Part shown: piece by piece, positions 45,701 through 56,090 of the stretch
Layout: each line of letters opens with the position of its first letter
Numbering within the stretch: the first letter of the stretch is position 1
Assembly: GCF_963678635.1 (NCBI RefSeq)
Contig: NC_087067.1
Coordinates: 20,456,596 to 20,520,595, forward strand
Length of the DNA stretch: 64,000 bases
Source: Symsagittifera roscoffensis
Lineage: Eukaryota > Xenacoelomorpha > Acoela > Convolutidae
Direction: 5' to 3'
Notes under the pieces: model-generated
Told to the model about the DNA's origin: nothing
The model's database searches: none
What the model saw: the letters and a program-made list of their open reading frames with translations, nothing else
Position numbers and translations under genes: made by a program

Positions 45701-46291
45701 CGAAATTACAGCAACCGATATCCGCCTTATGTTTGAAAATACATCTGCGTTCCGATTTAGGAGGTCCCGCAATTTTTTGATATCTCCCCCACCTATTTTC
45801 CCTTTTAAATGTTCTATCTCTGGCAAAACCGGTTTGTCAGATTCTAGTTCATATGACGAGGGGCGTTCCGGAAAATTCGAGCAGCTTGATAAGCCGTCGT
45901 CCGTCTCGGATTTCATTGAAAACAATTTATGAATAGATTTTAATTCATTAATCCTCTTTAAAATTTTATCTTTATTGGCATGATAAGGACAGTCTTTCAC
46001 ATTATATTTCTTCAAATTTTGTGTCTCCTCATAGTCGGTCCTCATCGGCAAAGCGTAGCCAAGCTTCTTTCCACGCTGGATTGAAACCGTGGTGTCCAGT
46101 GTGTTCAACAACACACTGACACACAGTCCGTTTCGCGTTACTGAGAAGCTCCGGCCTAAAATCACCGAACTCTGACTATTTGGATTCGGTACTAAGCAAA
46201 CCTGTTTACTATCACTTAACGAATTCAAATTTCTCATTCTAAAAATTGCTACCACAGCTTGTCCTGGTTGTAATTTTACTTTTCTATCCAA
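42771..46291 (-). pseudogene. pol: reverse transcriptase and RNase H with long acidic spacer
   Basis: RT blocks: EPSKSPWACGVVMAKKK, RFCCDFRYLNAVT, FTTLDLGSAFWQVPL, MPFGLCNATATFQRLM, YVDDVVIATP (catalytic DD near 45,190) and LSFLGFANYYREFI. RNase H: YVLDTDASVVAISGIL, PIAYGSKVLS and HQNADSLSKK. Between RNase H and the HHCC finger lies an unusually long spacer of about 420 residues. It is rich in E, D and S and contains three LSGE modules. The segment 46,291-45,680 encodes the pre-RT linker and is shifted by one base near 45,730. All motifs are standard Ty3/gypsy. Confidence 0.93.
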
Positions 46292-47261
46292 AAAAATTTG
46301 GTACCTTGTTTTCGTCTGTTATTATCCTATTAATTGGTCTCTTAACATACTTTCGGTCCGGGTTTCTAATCCGTATCAGACCGTTGTTCAAGTCAATCAT
46401 CACGTCAAAATTCCTGACAAAATCCCGGCCCAAGATGAATTGGTCGGCGTCGTCCAGATTCTCTACCACCAGGAAGCTCATCCAAAGATCCCGTCCTCCC
46501 ATGCGTACCACGTAGATAGCTCCTCGATTGGCGGCGGCCAGTCGGAGCTTCGTTGGAATTAGATCTTCCCGCGTGAAGCCCATTCTTTCCCAAGTTTTTA
46601 TCGGCATCACACTCACTACCGCTCCTGTGTCCAGAAGCCCTGTGACTCCGAGTTTTGTTTCGTTGATGTCGAGCAGATGTGCAGTCACATTTGCTTCATA
46701 CCCAATGTGTACTGCGTCTTGTTCCATCATGGCGTCATGGCCTATCCTGCGGACTTTGAGTTCCTCTTCTCCCAAATAGATCTGCCCCATTTGGTCATCA
46801 TCTGTTGTTACATAAGTCCTGGTGTAGATACTAATTCCATCCACGTTCAGCATTACTTGATACGGCCCATAGACCTCTAGGTAGCGTCCATGAAGTTTCT
46901 TCATGCGAGGGCCACCCGTCGTTAGTAGTGCTCGCACAGCTCTCGACTCGGTGCGTGGCTCCACCTGCCTCAGATAATCTGCACATTGGTCCAAATGCAT
47001 CAAAGTGAACTCGGATGGTTCACTCAGATTTCTGATCACCTGATGTCCAGCCACTGAGATTATCGACTGTATCTTGCTTCCTTGCGGCACCATACCGAAC
47101 CTCTGACCGGAGATCACATTAAGCTTCATGCTCAAACTGCTTGGTGCCTTAGTTTCCTCGAACTTCGTTGCTTCGAAGGTATTCAGTTGCTCCTGAAGTT
47201 TTTCAATCTCCAGTTCAAGTTTCACTTTTTGTTCGATCTCTTTCATCACTAGTTCCTGCTG
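46284..47261 (-). CDS. pol: retropepsin-like aspartic protease
   Basis: Catalytic LLDTGAVVSVMP near 46,640-46,610 and the partner ILGRDFVRN block 100 residues later. The N-terminus is a predicted coiled coil (KVKLELEIEKLQEQLNTFEA). The open frame reaches back to about 47,261 and the first ATG is at 47,246. Its stop overlaps the next frame at a run of seven T (minus strand), where a +1 shift would continue into the RT linker. Confidence 0.88.
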   Translation of the reverse strand, partial: QQELVMKEIEQKVKLELEIEKLQEQLNTFEATKFEETKAPSSLSMKLNVISGQRFGMVPQGSKIQSIISVAGHQVIRNLSEPSEFTLMHLDQCADYLRQVEPRTESRAVRALLTTGGPRMKKLHGRYLEVYGPYQVMLNVDGISIYTRTYVTTDDDQMGQIYLGEEELKVRRIGHDAMMEQDAVHIGYEANVTAHLLDINETKLGVTGLLDTGAVVSVMPIKTWERMGFTREDLIPTKLRLAAANRGAIYVVRMGGRDLWMSFLVVENLDDADQFILGRDFVRNFDVMIDLNNGLIRIRNPDRKYVKRPINRIITDENKVPNFFG

Positions 47262-47269
47262 CTCTCTAT

Positions 47270-50071
47270 TTAGTCATGAGCCGCAGTTGCTGGTTCCGGC
47301 TCACGTGTCTCCTCTATTACCGCTTGCATTTTCTTTGCCGCCAGCTCTTGAGGTTTATCCTTTCTGCGTGCTTCTGCTTCACTCAAAAGTCGAGCCTTGC
47401 TGGCTTTCACTCCTGATAAAGCTTCTTCATGTCTTGGATGCTTGATGTCTGCCACTGCATCCCAGAATTGCGGACAATCTGATTTAAAATGACCTTCCAA
47501 GTTGCAAAAGAAACATCTCGGGCGAATTTCGCAATTGCTCCTCTCATGAAATCCTCATGGTCCAATTCTGACGCATCTTCGTCCTCGAGGCTAAAGCCTA
47601 TTGCTTTCATGCCTTGTTTGTAAGCTGGGCATGCTGACACATGATGGTCCGTTGAACTGCAATTAGCACAAGAGCGTCTCTTGTCCATATCATCCCTCGG
47701 TTTGTACCAATTGTTCCCTTGGTTTGCTGGTCCGTTGTTAAAATTGCCATAATTGTTCTTGTAATATCCGGATCTCGAAGGAGGTTTCAACAAAAGATAC
47801 TCTTTTGATTTGAGCCTCAACTCCTCCGGTGTTGGCGCATTAGTTGATAGTGGTGTGTAATGCGTCGCTAGCATCGTACGAAGTTCATCATTTTTCACAC
47901 CATCGATGAATTTTGAGGCTACGGCCAGGTTCATCCTTCGGTTTGACTCATCCGGTTGGCTGCTTCTTCTCAGCATTTCCAAATCATCGAGAAACTTGTC
48001 TATCGTTTCATCTTCTCGTTGCCTCCGTTTCTTGAAGCGCATCATCGCCTGGTGCCCCTGCACCCCTGATCCAAAACGGTTTAACAAGATTTCGAAGATT
48101 TTCTCAGCAGTGTCACGTTGACATTGCTTCTTGGCCATGACACAGTTCAGGGCTGTCCCTTCTAAGTTGCTGGTGAGCGCGCTGCATTCCTGTCTCTCCG
48201 ACAAGTCCTCTCTCTCGAAATGCAGCTTCATTACCTCTATACAGGTATCAATACAGCCATCAGATTCGTCTTTGTAGCATCTTGGTTTCTTAAAGACTCT
48301 TCTGGACTTCTCACTGCGTTCATTGGTTCTGGATAACCTTGTCAGGAATGTCTCCAAAGACCTGTTTAGGGGTTCAAATGCTGTGGCCATTGCCGTAGCA
48401 TCCCTTGAATGTCCCGCTTGAGTGTCCTCACACCTTGTCGAAGGCTCTGTGTGCGGTGCATCCCTGCAATCCGAATCACCATGAGCGTTTCCCGCTTGGC
48501 CCATATGACTCCTCCTCGGGCTTGCATGCCCCCTGTTGCCGGAATCACTTCTCCCAGTCGCATGTGTGCCTTGCGTTGGTCGTTCGTTAGAGGTTTGTCT
48601 GTTCCCCGTTGAACTTGCTCTACTGCTCGGGCCCCATGCTCCATTACCCCTTGTGGCATAGCCTGATGAACTGCCCCTGCCTCTAGTGGATCCGTACGTC
48701 TTCCTCTTTTGATGTTCATTGAAGTTCGCCCTCGGTTCCCTGCTGGGACCTCCCGAGTTCGGTTCTCCTTCTTTTGGTCCACTCTTGCTGCTTAGTAGCC
48801 CGTCCAACCTATCCATGATAGCCTGAGTTCGCCTCTCCATCATCGCGTCTATCTTTGTGTCAAGAGTCCCAAGAGACTGCTCTTATTGAATTCTTAACTT
48901 CTCCATGTTGTATCTTAAGCGTAACTCTCGCTGTTCCGCCTCTCTTGTCATTCGCGACAAGTTCCTCGCCATATGTTCGTCCGTTCTTTCTTTCAAGCGT
49001 TTTTCGCTCCTGCCAACTTCTTGTCTGTTGCGGTTTATTTCTTCCCGCAGACTCTCTCTTTCAATGTGGACTGCCCTTTCTAGTTTACTCATCCTTATTG
49101 ACATCTGCTCGTTTTGTTCTCCTAAACTGTCCACTATGTTGTTTAAGGCTTCCTCTAGTGCTGCCCCGTTATCCACGAGTGGCGTCACTAGTGGTGGTGT
49201 AACCCTGTCGGTCCCAAGTAGCTTCGTGCTGGTCGAGATCCGGGCCTTAATTCTCTGCTTCGACGTCTTTTCATTATCTATTTCAGGATCCGCTAACGCG
49301 TTGCCTAGCCCTCTGGTTCTACTCTCTCCAGTTTGTGGCTCTGAACTTGTCCTAATCGCGAAGTCTTTTGACTGGCCCGGTGTGTTTGCCTCTTTGCTTA
49401 TCGTTGTCACTACACCAAATTTGTCAATGGTTCCAGTCTCTCTTCCGACGTGTGCCTCATTTTCCTGGATCGAACTATTGAGGCTGACTTGAGATCCAAA
49501 GTCCTCCTTGCTCCTCTTCATCCTCTTCCTCCTGGGATTCACCGTCGTTTCCTGCTCCTCCTCCCATGCTGAATGGAAAGATGTTTCCGAAGGTGTTCTT
49601 CATTCATTCTGAGAATGATGATGACGTTGTTTGTTTCCCAGTTCCTCCTGCCATCATAGTGTTGTCTGTCGGAGATCTTCTAGTTGTCGCTATTTCAGTC
49701 GAGATGTCGGACAGTTCCGACATCTCCTCTCGATCCAATGTCCCGGTGGAAGTGGCAAAATCATGGCCTTGTTCTACCGGAGTGGATTCACTCGCCAGCC
49801 TTCTGCCTCTCCCTTCCAGTCCATTTACTTCCTGGTTGTCGTTCATGGTATGGTCCGTATTGACCTCCACTTCTAACAGTTCTTTTCGCTCTTCTGAGTT
49901 CTTCTGACTTCTCGTTTCAACCAGTCTGCCTGAAACCGTCTCCCCTTTGTCGGACCGGGATCGCTTGATCCAATCCACAAAAGGATCGGTCATCGTTTTT
50001 CTTTGCTTTTCAGGTATGAATTTCCTAGAGCTATTACCTCGTTTTGGTATCCTTGACTTGTCTAGACTCAT
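47270..50071 (-). pseudogene. gag polyprotein with two CCHC zinc knuckles
   Basis: Starts at ATG 50,071 (MSLDKSRIPKRGNSSRKF). A Ser/Thr-rich charged N-terminus, then a coiled coil (MSIRMSKLERAVHIERESLR, then EINRNRQEVGRSEKRL). Next comes a capsid-like helical region (AEKIFEILLNRFG; FKKRRQREDETIDKFLDDLE) with the usual retrotransposon Gag signature. Two knuckles follow: CANCSSTDHHVSAC and, in a different frame, CFFCNLEGHFKSDC. Breaks: frame change near 49,600, TAA at 48,883, and a frame change near 47,550 between the knuckles. About 930 codons, which is long for gag. Confidence 0.85.
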
Positions 50072-50849
50072 TCTCTATTTGTCACTTTTTAATGCCTATA
50101 CTTAACTCGATTGCTAGAGACCTTATAGTTTTATTAACAATAATAATGACACAACACAATAATTTTCACAAAATTCTATTAAATAGTGACCACGAATACC
50201 TGTATATTATCAGAGTACAGTTTGTATAAAATTTATTCACACTAACCGATTATCGGTGGTAAGATTTGAAAACTAGCACAATATGATGTTATCAGTCAAT
50301 TTAAAAGATAGGTACTCACTACCCAATCAAGCACAGTTTATGTTGATTTAAAATCAAAAAACAAAATATATATATTTAATGTCAAACTATGAATACCGCT
50401 ATGAAAAAAAACGTATGTGTAATGTACTCTTAGTCGGTCGCAGTACAATAGTCGAACCTGTCTTTTAAAGAAAAAGCTTTCCCTGCTCGGTGCTGCACCA
50501 AAAGGACAAAACTTTGAAGGCAATAATTTTCTCAAGTGGGCGTCTATTGCACCCACCGAGTACTGTGTTACCTATCTGCCTTCGGATTGCCCGAGCTAGA
50601 CCTACTAAAATCCTCAGGGCAGTCACTTTTCCCAAAAACGTATAATGTTACAATCCACACCAATGAATCACGCTCTTTTTAATTTAGATTTAGTGTCGCG
50701 AATATCCGAGTTCGGACCTGTTTTGTTTTGTTCTGGTTCTTATTGAAAGGCAAGTTACCAGTGCAGTCACTGATCCCTAGCCTGTGTGCTAATAACCTAA
50801 TACCTCTCACTTTAGTCTTTCTTTCGCCTACCTAAGTCCTTTAATAAAA

Positions 50850-52460
50850 TAAAACCCCTCCGGGTTGGCACAAATAGGACCCTTCCGGACTGGCAGAATC
50901 TAGACCCCTCCGGATTGGGACCCCTCTGAGTTAGTTAATATAAGACCCCTCCGGATTTGGACCCCTCCGAATTAGCAACTATAAGACCCCTCCGGATTCG
51001 GACCCCTCCTAACTTGAAAAATTAATTTTTGACCCCTCCGGATTGGTAAAAGTAGCTTTTCGGAGATTTCCTTCTTTCAACCTATACCCCTCCGGATACG
51101 TTCTCCGATTCAATTTTGCTTTCTCAATTAACTAGGAAGGGTGTGTGCTACTTTCCTATACCCTTCCGGATTGAAGTTAAGCCTCTTATTTGACAATTCA
51201 CACTAACGGGGAAGGGTCTTATCGCTCGCCTAACTTCGGCTCGATTAAGGTTTTGCTGTGCCTTTAGCCTTCCCTTTTCGTCTAGAACAGCCTAAAGTTA
51301 CTTTATTCAACCGCTATCACCTTTTAGTAGGGGTATAAGGGCTTTTCTAAAAGAAATTTATAAAACGTGAAGGGTGTACCCTTCCAAATTGAGGAATTTG
51401 TTAAAAACAATCTCAAAAAATTTTCACCCTTTTTTTTTTGCAAAACTTTTTGTCCCTATCAGTAAGCTCAGCTAATTTCTGATCTATTGATATCAAGATC
51501 AACTCGATATGCCTAGTAGTTCCAAGGTTATTAACCAAAACGCTTTTTTTCTAAAGTCAAGAAATTTCTCTCTTATAGGTTCCGCCTAACTTTTTCCACA
51601 ATTCTGGTCCTTTCGACCTAAAAATTATTGATCCGAGCTCAGAAGGTCTATACTCTTCTAGTTCAATGCAAAAGACCCGATCTAAAACGTTTTAGTTGAA
51701 AAATTTACGAAAAACTATGCTACCTGTACCCCTCCGGATTGATGAATCCACCAAATCAAGCACGTTAAGTTCGATTTCTCTGCAACCCGGAAGGCTTTCG
51801 GGTAGCGGGTTTTAAAACTTGTAGATTCACTAGTGGAAGTTGTCCGAACAACTATTTTTACTGTCGTAAGTCAAAAATTTCAAAAAATTTTCCAAATTTA
51901 TAGTGTTTCGTTTTCTCAAAAATCCAAAATATTTCCAACCACTTTCGAACTTAACTTAACCGGTTCTACCTATTGTGGTAGTGCAGTTACGATGTAACAC
52001 ACTAACTTAGCGCTTTTTTCCGTTTCAAAAAATATCGATATCTCATAAATCGCGACTTGCGGGGGAATCAAAATATCGCTATTTTGACCCTAAAAACTTG
52101 TCTGTTTTCGTTGTTCTTCACTGAAAAACGATATAAGACTATTAATATAGGCTATATAATTAATAATATTAGTAGTACTATACCCCTCCGGGTTTGTTTA
52201 ATATCCGAATTAAGGTGCTTAACTCGGATATTCGCAGTTCGGTGAAGGGTCACTACAGTGCAGCACTGTCGAGCCCCCCACAGATTACTATCTTAATTTT
52301 TGTACCAAAAGGGATACAAAACTTGTTAACAATACCCAACAGTCGATTGTTGTTGTCGTTGAGCGCCTTCTTGTTGCTCCTTGTACTGCTTGCCGGATCA
52401 GTCTTCTCCCAAGACCCTTCCGAATTGAGCGCAAATCAGCTGAGCCTTCCGGATTGAGCG
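50850..52460 (-). repeat. array of about 16 spaced ACCCCTCCGGATTGG-type motifs
   Basis: On the plus strand, variants of ACCC(C/T)TCCGGATT occur near 50,855, 50,880, 50,905, 50,920, 50,943, 50,960, 50,986, 51,002, 51,030, 51,087, 51,161, 51,380, 51,728, 52,183, 52,412 and 52,442. Spacing is short (16-30 bases) at the gag-proximal end and wide towards the LTR. The LTRs also have the motif, in both orientations (53,489; 53,526; 53,869). The core TCCGGA is palindromic. Confidence 0.85.
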
Positions 52461-52989
52461 CAATTTATCATTAACGTGCCTAAATGCTCAAATAACCCTT
52501 CAGTACAAGCCTCACAAACGGGCTACAAAACTGATCGTAACTATCCTGACTGATATGAATGCCTGTAACAACAATATATCTATCAACAACAAACGGGGGG
52601 GTCGGATCACATCTTGTCTGGGGGGATGATTTCTACTGATTTTTTACTTTTGTACTGTTTTTGGTTTTTTCGTATATTTTTTTTATGTTTTTTGTTTTTC
52701 TTGGGTACTATACTACTTTTTGTTTGGTTTTATATATATCTTTAAGTGTTTTTGGTCACAAATCATTCAGGAGATGACGGGACCGCGAATCCCCCCACCC
52801 TTCCTGGTCCGTGAATTTTCGGTCTTAACTAAGTTAAAAAGCTATTCACGGTAATCCGGAAGGCTTCCGCGTTCCGAACTACCCCTCCGCCCCGGCGGTT
52901 CAGGCCTATTAAGGGCGTTAATGTGAGCATCCGCTCGGCGCGGAGTGCTCGTTAACGGTTCTGCCGGTCATGATGTTAAAAAAGAATAA

Positions 52990-53004
52990 CACCCAGGAGC
53001 GCCA
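52990..53004 (-). promoter_or_regulatory. candidate primer binding site
   Basis: Reading the minus strand from the 5' LTR end, TGGCGCTCCTGGGTG begins 12 bases inside. It has the TGG start expected of a tRNA 3'-end complement. I could not assign the tRNA and the 12-base offset is long, so this is tentative. Confidence 0.35.
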
Positions 53005-53016
53005 TAAAAACATCTA

Positions 53017-53939
53017 TGTAATATTCGCCCGGAAGATACATATCGACGGAAAACAAAACTAATTCTTAAGACGACTGGCTAACGTCTAAACAGAGCTTTG
53101 CATGCTTTTCACCGTCTCTACAAAGCCAGTACTTTCGGTGGTCTTTTCCAACATCGGGTCGACAAAAACGTTACTGCTTTCGGCTTCGGTCAAAACACTC
53201 AAATTAAGTAGATTACATGCAGAAATAGTGAGCTCATGGCTGGGTCTCAGTATCCCCAGACCACGAGGTCACTCCTAAAAACAGGGCTACTACTATTTAT
53301 TATATTCCTATTGTTTTTGTTCAGTAGATAAGAATCATCATCTCCATCGAAGATGGTTCAACCCTTTCCCCCAACTCCTAGCTTCTCATCCTTATCAAAA
53401 TGAATCTAGATGTTAATTAAATTCAAATCAGGACATGACAAGAAGCTAAAAGTATATATAACAGGCTAAAAGTTTCAGTCCCGAAACCCTTCCGGATTCT
53501 TGAATCCTCTGAATCAAGCTCGCTAATCTTGACTTCCTCTTAATCCGGAAGGCTGTCCTCCACCCTTCACCGTTGTCTGCAACGGCCCTGCAACTATTGT
53601 AGCGACACAATAGTTGCAACTCGGAGTGTTCACTGCTATGTCTGCAATCGGCTATTGTTTTTTCTCACGATTCTCGTAGTTATCGTCCGCGCAACTAATG
53701 TTGTTCTGTTTTTCTTTCTTGTTTTAGCCAAAATGGCCTTTTCTGACGTTTCTCAGAAATATGACGTCATAATTCGAATTTTTGAAATTTTAAAATACCA
53801 GAATTTTCCAGCCCTCACCGTTTGGCCAATCGTTCCAATAACGCTCTTAATTCTTAATAATCACCAATCCGGAAGGCTCGCTGCTAAAAATTCGAATTCT
53901 GCAGAGATTGCATTTTTGACATTCTGGTCGAATGTCACA
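53017..53939 (-). repeat. 5' LTR of copy 1 (complete, 923 bases)
   Basis: In element orientation it runs TGTGACATTCGACC ... GGGCGAATATTACA, with an imperfect 11-base inverted repeat at its ends. It aligns with the LTR at 55,179-56,076 until 'gaatgtcaca', where the two diverge abruptly. AATAAA on the minus strand lies at 53,296-53,301, and a TATATATA-like stretch near 53,455 is a possible TATA box. Confidence 0.88.
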
Positions 53940-54447
53940 ATTCTGGATAGCTTTCTTTTCTTTTTTCACTTAGTTTTTCGGCCAATCGCTGCATCGTCCG
54001 CGTGGCTGTTGGAGCAGCGCCACCGTTGCATCCAAAAATTAGCGGGCAGAAGCTACTCTGCTCTGCGTTTAAAGTTCTTTGCTGATATTTGGAGTTCTTC
54101 AGCGTTTCGTGGTACTTGTATGCATCCTTCTGCAGTTTTCGCGATGTTTTGGCATGGGGTTGAAAATTTTTGCATCAAAGAAAGCGCGGCTGAATCGTGA
54201 ACCCCAGAGTCCGTTTGCCTTAATGTCAAGTCGTGCCTCATCTTCAGTTGTAGTTGAAATGTTGACAAAGCTTTCGCCTTGCAACGGCTGAAGTTTCGGC
54301 TCAATCTCGACGTCATGGCAAACCTCGTTCATGAGGTTGGCAAATGTGTCTCTGATTTCATTGTGTCTTATGTGTGTGTAACCAACCTTTGCACAGTGAA
54401 GCGCATGTGTCAACTTAAAATCTCTTTCTCTTGTGTTTTGTACCTCA
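53940..54447 (-). pseudogene. N-terminal part of the nuclease-like retroelement ORF interrupted by copy 1
   Basis: Encodes DFKLTHALHCAKVGYTHIRH, LQPLQGESF, EDEARLDIKANGLWGSRFSR and, after a frameshift near 54,160, YKYHETLKNSKYQQRTLNAE, CPLIFGCNGGAAPTATRTMQ and RLAEKLSEKRKESYPE. The order and spacing match a segment I recall from many invertebrate RT-bearing elements. ARLDI...FFDAKIFNP is PD-(D/E)XK-like. It is cut on the right by an LTR-like end at 54,448 and on the left by copy 1. The missing C-terminus is at 25,226-25,485. Confidence 0.65.
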
Positions 54448-54510
54448 TGTAACATTCGCCCGGAGGTACATATCGACGGAAAGTACAGCTAGATTGTAAA
54501 ACGACTGAAT
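54448..54510 (-). repeat. fragment of a diverged LTR end
   Basis: TGTAACATTCGCCCGGAGG and the next 40 bases resemble the left ends of the LTRs at 25,486, 53,017 and 55,179, but with more differences. It is probably the remnant of a related element that also inserted into the nuclease-like ORF. Confidence 0.5.
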
Positions 54511-54535
54511 GAATGATATCAAGAGCGCATTAAGG

Positions 54536-55178
54536 TTATAATGTTCTTGCGAAAGCTTTTTCTTCCAGGATGTGGACGTCGTCGGTCTGAAAATCCTTTC
54601 TGAAGGTCTTCAACAGGTTGGCTGGTTTCTGTCCTTTTCCTTTTCGTTTGGGTAGAGTTTGCACGTGTTCGTAGATTTGCTTGATGGTCGTGTCTCGTCG
54701 TAGTACGTGTCCCAGGTGCTTGCGTCTTCGCTCAGTCACAAATTCTGAAAGAGGTACAGTTCTCGTTACCTCGTACAACACATCATTGGAAATGATTTTC
54801 GGGTAATGAATGTTCAGTACCCTTCTCAGATGTTTTCTGTGAAGAACATCAAGTTTATCGTTCGTGCCCTTGTTAGCATGCCAGGTTGAGCAGTTGTAGG
54901 TTTGTATGGACCGTACATACGTCGTGTATATACTTACCTTGTTACATAACTTCACATACGGATTTTTCCAGAGTTTTTGGTATTTGCTCAGGGCAATGGT
55001 AGCTAGTTGATTGCGTCGTTTGATGTCTGCTGTGTCATCTAAAATAGAGCCAAGTTTTTTGGTGTTGGAGAGGTCTGCTGTTTTGGATAAGATCGTCACT
55101 TCCGTCTTGTCATTGTTGAGTTTAAGGTTGTATTTCTCAAAGGTCTTTTCCGTGACATCAAGTAGTTCTTCTTTGCTG
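54536..55178 (-). pseudogene. LINE reverse transcriptase C-terminal fragment
   Basis: About 214 codons starting just after where the YADD motif would be: SKEELLDVTEKTFEKYNLKL, NNDKTEVTILSK, YTTYVRSIQTYNCSTW and ERRRKHLGHVLRRD. These are typical of the thumb and C-terminal region of LINE RTs. The 5' side is cut exactly by the LTR of copy 2 at 55,179, so the giant element inserted into this LINE. The missing part should lie beyond the far end of copy 2, outside the window. Confidence 0.8.
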
Positions 55179-56076
55179 TGTAACATTCGCCCGGAAGATA
55201 CATATAACTAAGTCCTAAGACGACTGGCTAACGTCTAAACAGAGCTTTATATGCTTTTCACCGTCTGTACCAAGCCAGTACTTTCGGTGGTCTTTTCTAA
55301 CATCGGGTCGACAAAAACGTTACTGCTTTCGGCTTCGGTCAAAACACTCAAATTAACTTAATTACATGCAGAAATAGTGAGCTCATGGCTGGGTCTCAGT
55401 ATCCCCAGACCACGAGGTCACTCCTAAAAACAGAGCTACTACTTATTGAATTATTATTGTTTTTGTTCAGTAGATAAAAATCATCATCTCCATCGAAGAT
55501 GGATCAACCTTTTCCCCCAACTCCTAGCTTCTCATCCTTATCAAAATGAATCCGGTTGTTATTTAAATTCAATTCAGGACATGACAAGAAGCTAACAGGA
55601 TAAAAGTTTCAGTCCCGAAACCCTTCCGGATTCTTGAATCCACTGAATCAAGTATGTTAATCTTGATTTCTCCGTAATCCGGAAGGCTGTCTTCCACCCT
55701 TCACCGTTGTCTGCAACGGCCTTGCAACTATTGTAGCGACACAATAGTTGGAACTCGGAACGTTCTCTGTCAGCTCCGTGATTTGTTGTCGTTTTTTTAT
55801 CACAATTTCCGCACTTCTCGCAACCGCAGCTAATGTTGTTCTGTTGCTTTTCAGCTTTTCTGCCAAAATGGCCGTTTCTGACGTTTCTCAGAAATGTTAT
55901 CTAATCACTTCGAAAATTTAAAATTTAGGAATTTCCGAATCCTTCAACCTTCACGTTTTGTTCAATCGTTCGAATAACGTTCTTAATCCTCCAAAATCAC
56001 TAACTCGGAAGGCTCGCTGCTAAAAATGACTAAACTGCCGAGATTGCATTTTGGCACATTCTGGTCGAATGTCACA
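55179..56076 (-). repeat. 3' LTR of copy 2 (898 bases)
   Basis: Starts TGTAACATTCGCCC and ends GAATGTCACA on the plus strand. It is homologous throughout to 53,017-53,939, more diverged from it than the truncated 25,486 LTR is. The AATAAA seen in the other LTRs is altered here. Confidence 0.88.
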
Positions 56077-56090
56077 TACTCCCCGGACAG
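56077..56090 (-). promoter_or_regulatory. polypurine tract next to the 3' LTR of copy 2
   Basis: In element orientation the last internal bases are GTCCGGGGAGTA, directly before the LTR's TGTGACATTC. It is purine-rich and in the position where plus-strand synthesis starts. The equivalent in copy 1 was lost with the LINE insertion. Confidence 0.6.

Larger units (their letters stand above)
50072..53016 (-). other. 2.9-kb leader of the giant element
   Basis: No coding region is supported. It carries the CCGGA motif array (next entry), a region rich in T and G runs at 52,590-52,760, and a candidate primer binding site beside the LTR. Such a long leader is unusual for gypsy elements. Confidence 0.65.
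25486..53939 (-). mobile_element. giant Ty3/gypsy-type LTR retroelement, copy 1, with a nested CR1-like LINE
   Basis: The outer ends are TG...CA LTR termini, flanked by ATT on both sides (25,483-25,485 and 53,940-53,942). The order gag-protease-RT-RNase H-integrase defines Ty3/gypsy. Pol is followed by two extra reading frames of about 2,270 and 697 codons. Subtracting the 4.6-kb LINE and adding the 0.65 kb it displaced gives about 24 kb, several times the usual 5-10 kb. Where the truncated 3' LTR overlaps the 5' LTR I count about 9 differences in 404 bases, suggesting a fairly recent insertion. Gag, pol and ORF X/Y all carry stops or frameshifts, so this copy cannot move on its own. It lies in a host intron or intergenic DNA upstream of PLC, in the same orientation. 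Confidence 0.88.

Noticed and set aside
50338-50556. 72-codon minus-strand frame in the leader
   Set aside because: No similarity to anything I know, and outside the gag frame.
50850-52460. CRISPR-like array
   Set aside because: The repeats are short, degenerate and irregularly spaced, inside a eukaryotic retroelement leader.
53655-54200. 181-codon plus-strand frame
   Set aside because: It overlaps the LTR and the antisense of the nuclease-like ORF. The minus-strand translation is the recognisable one.
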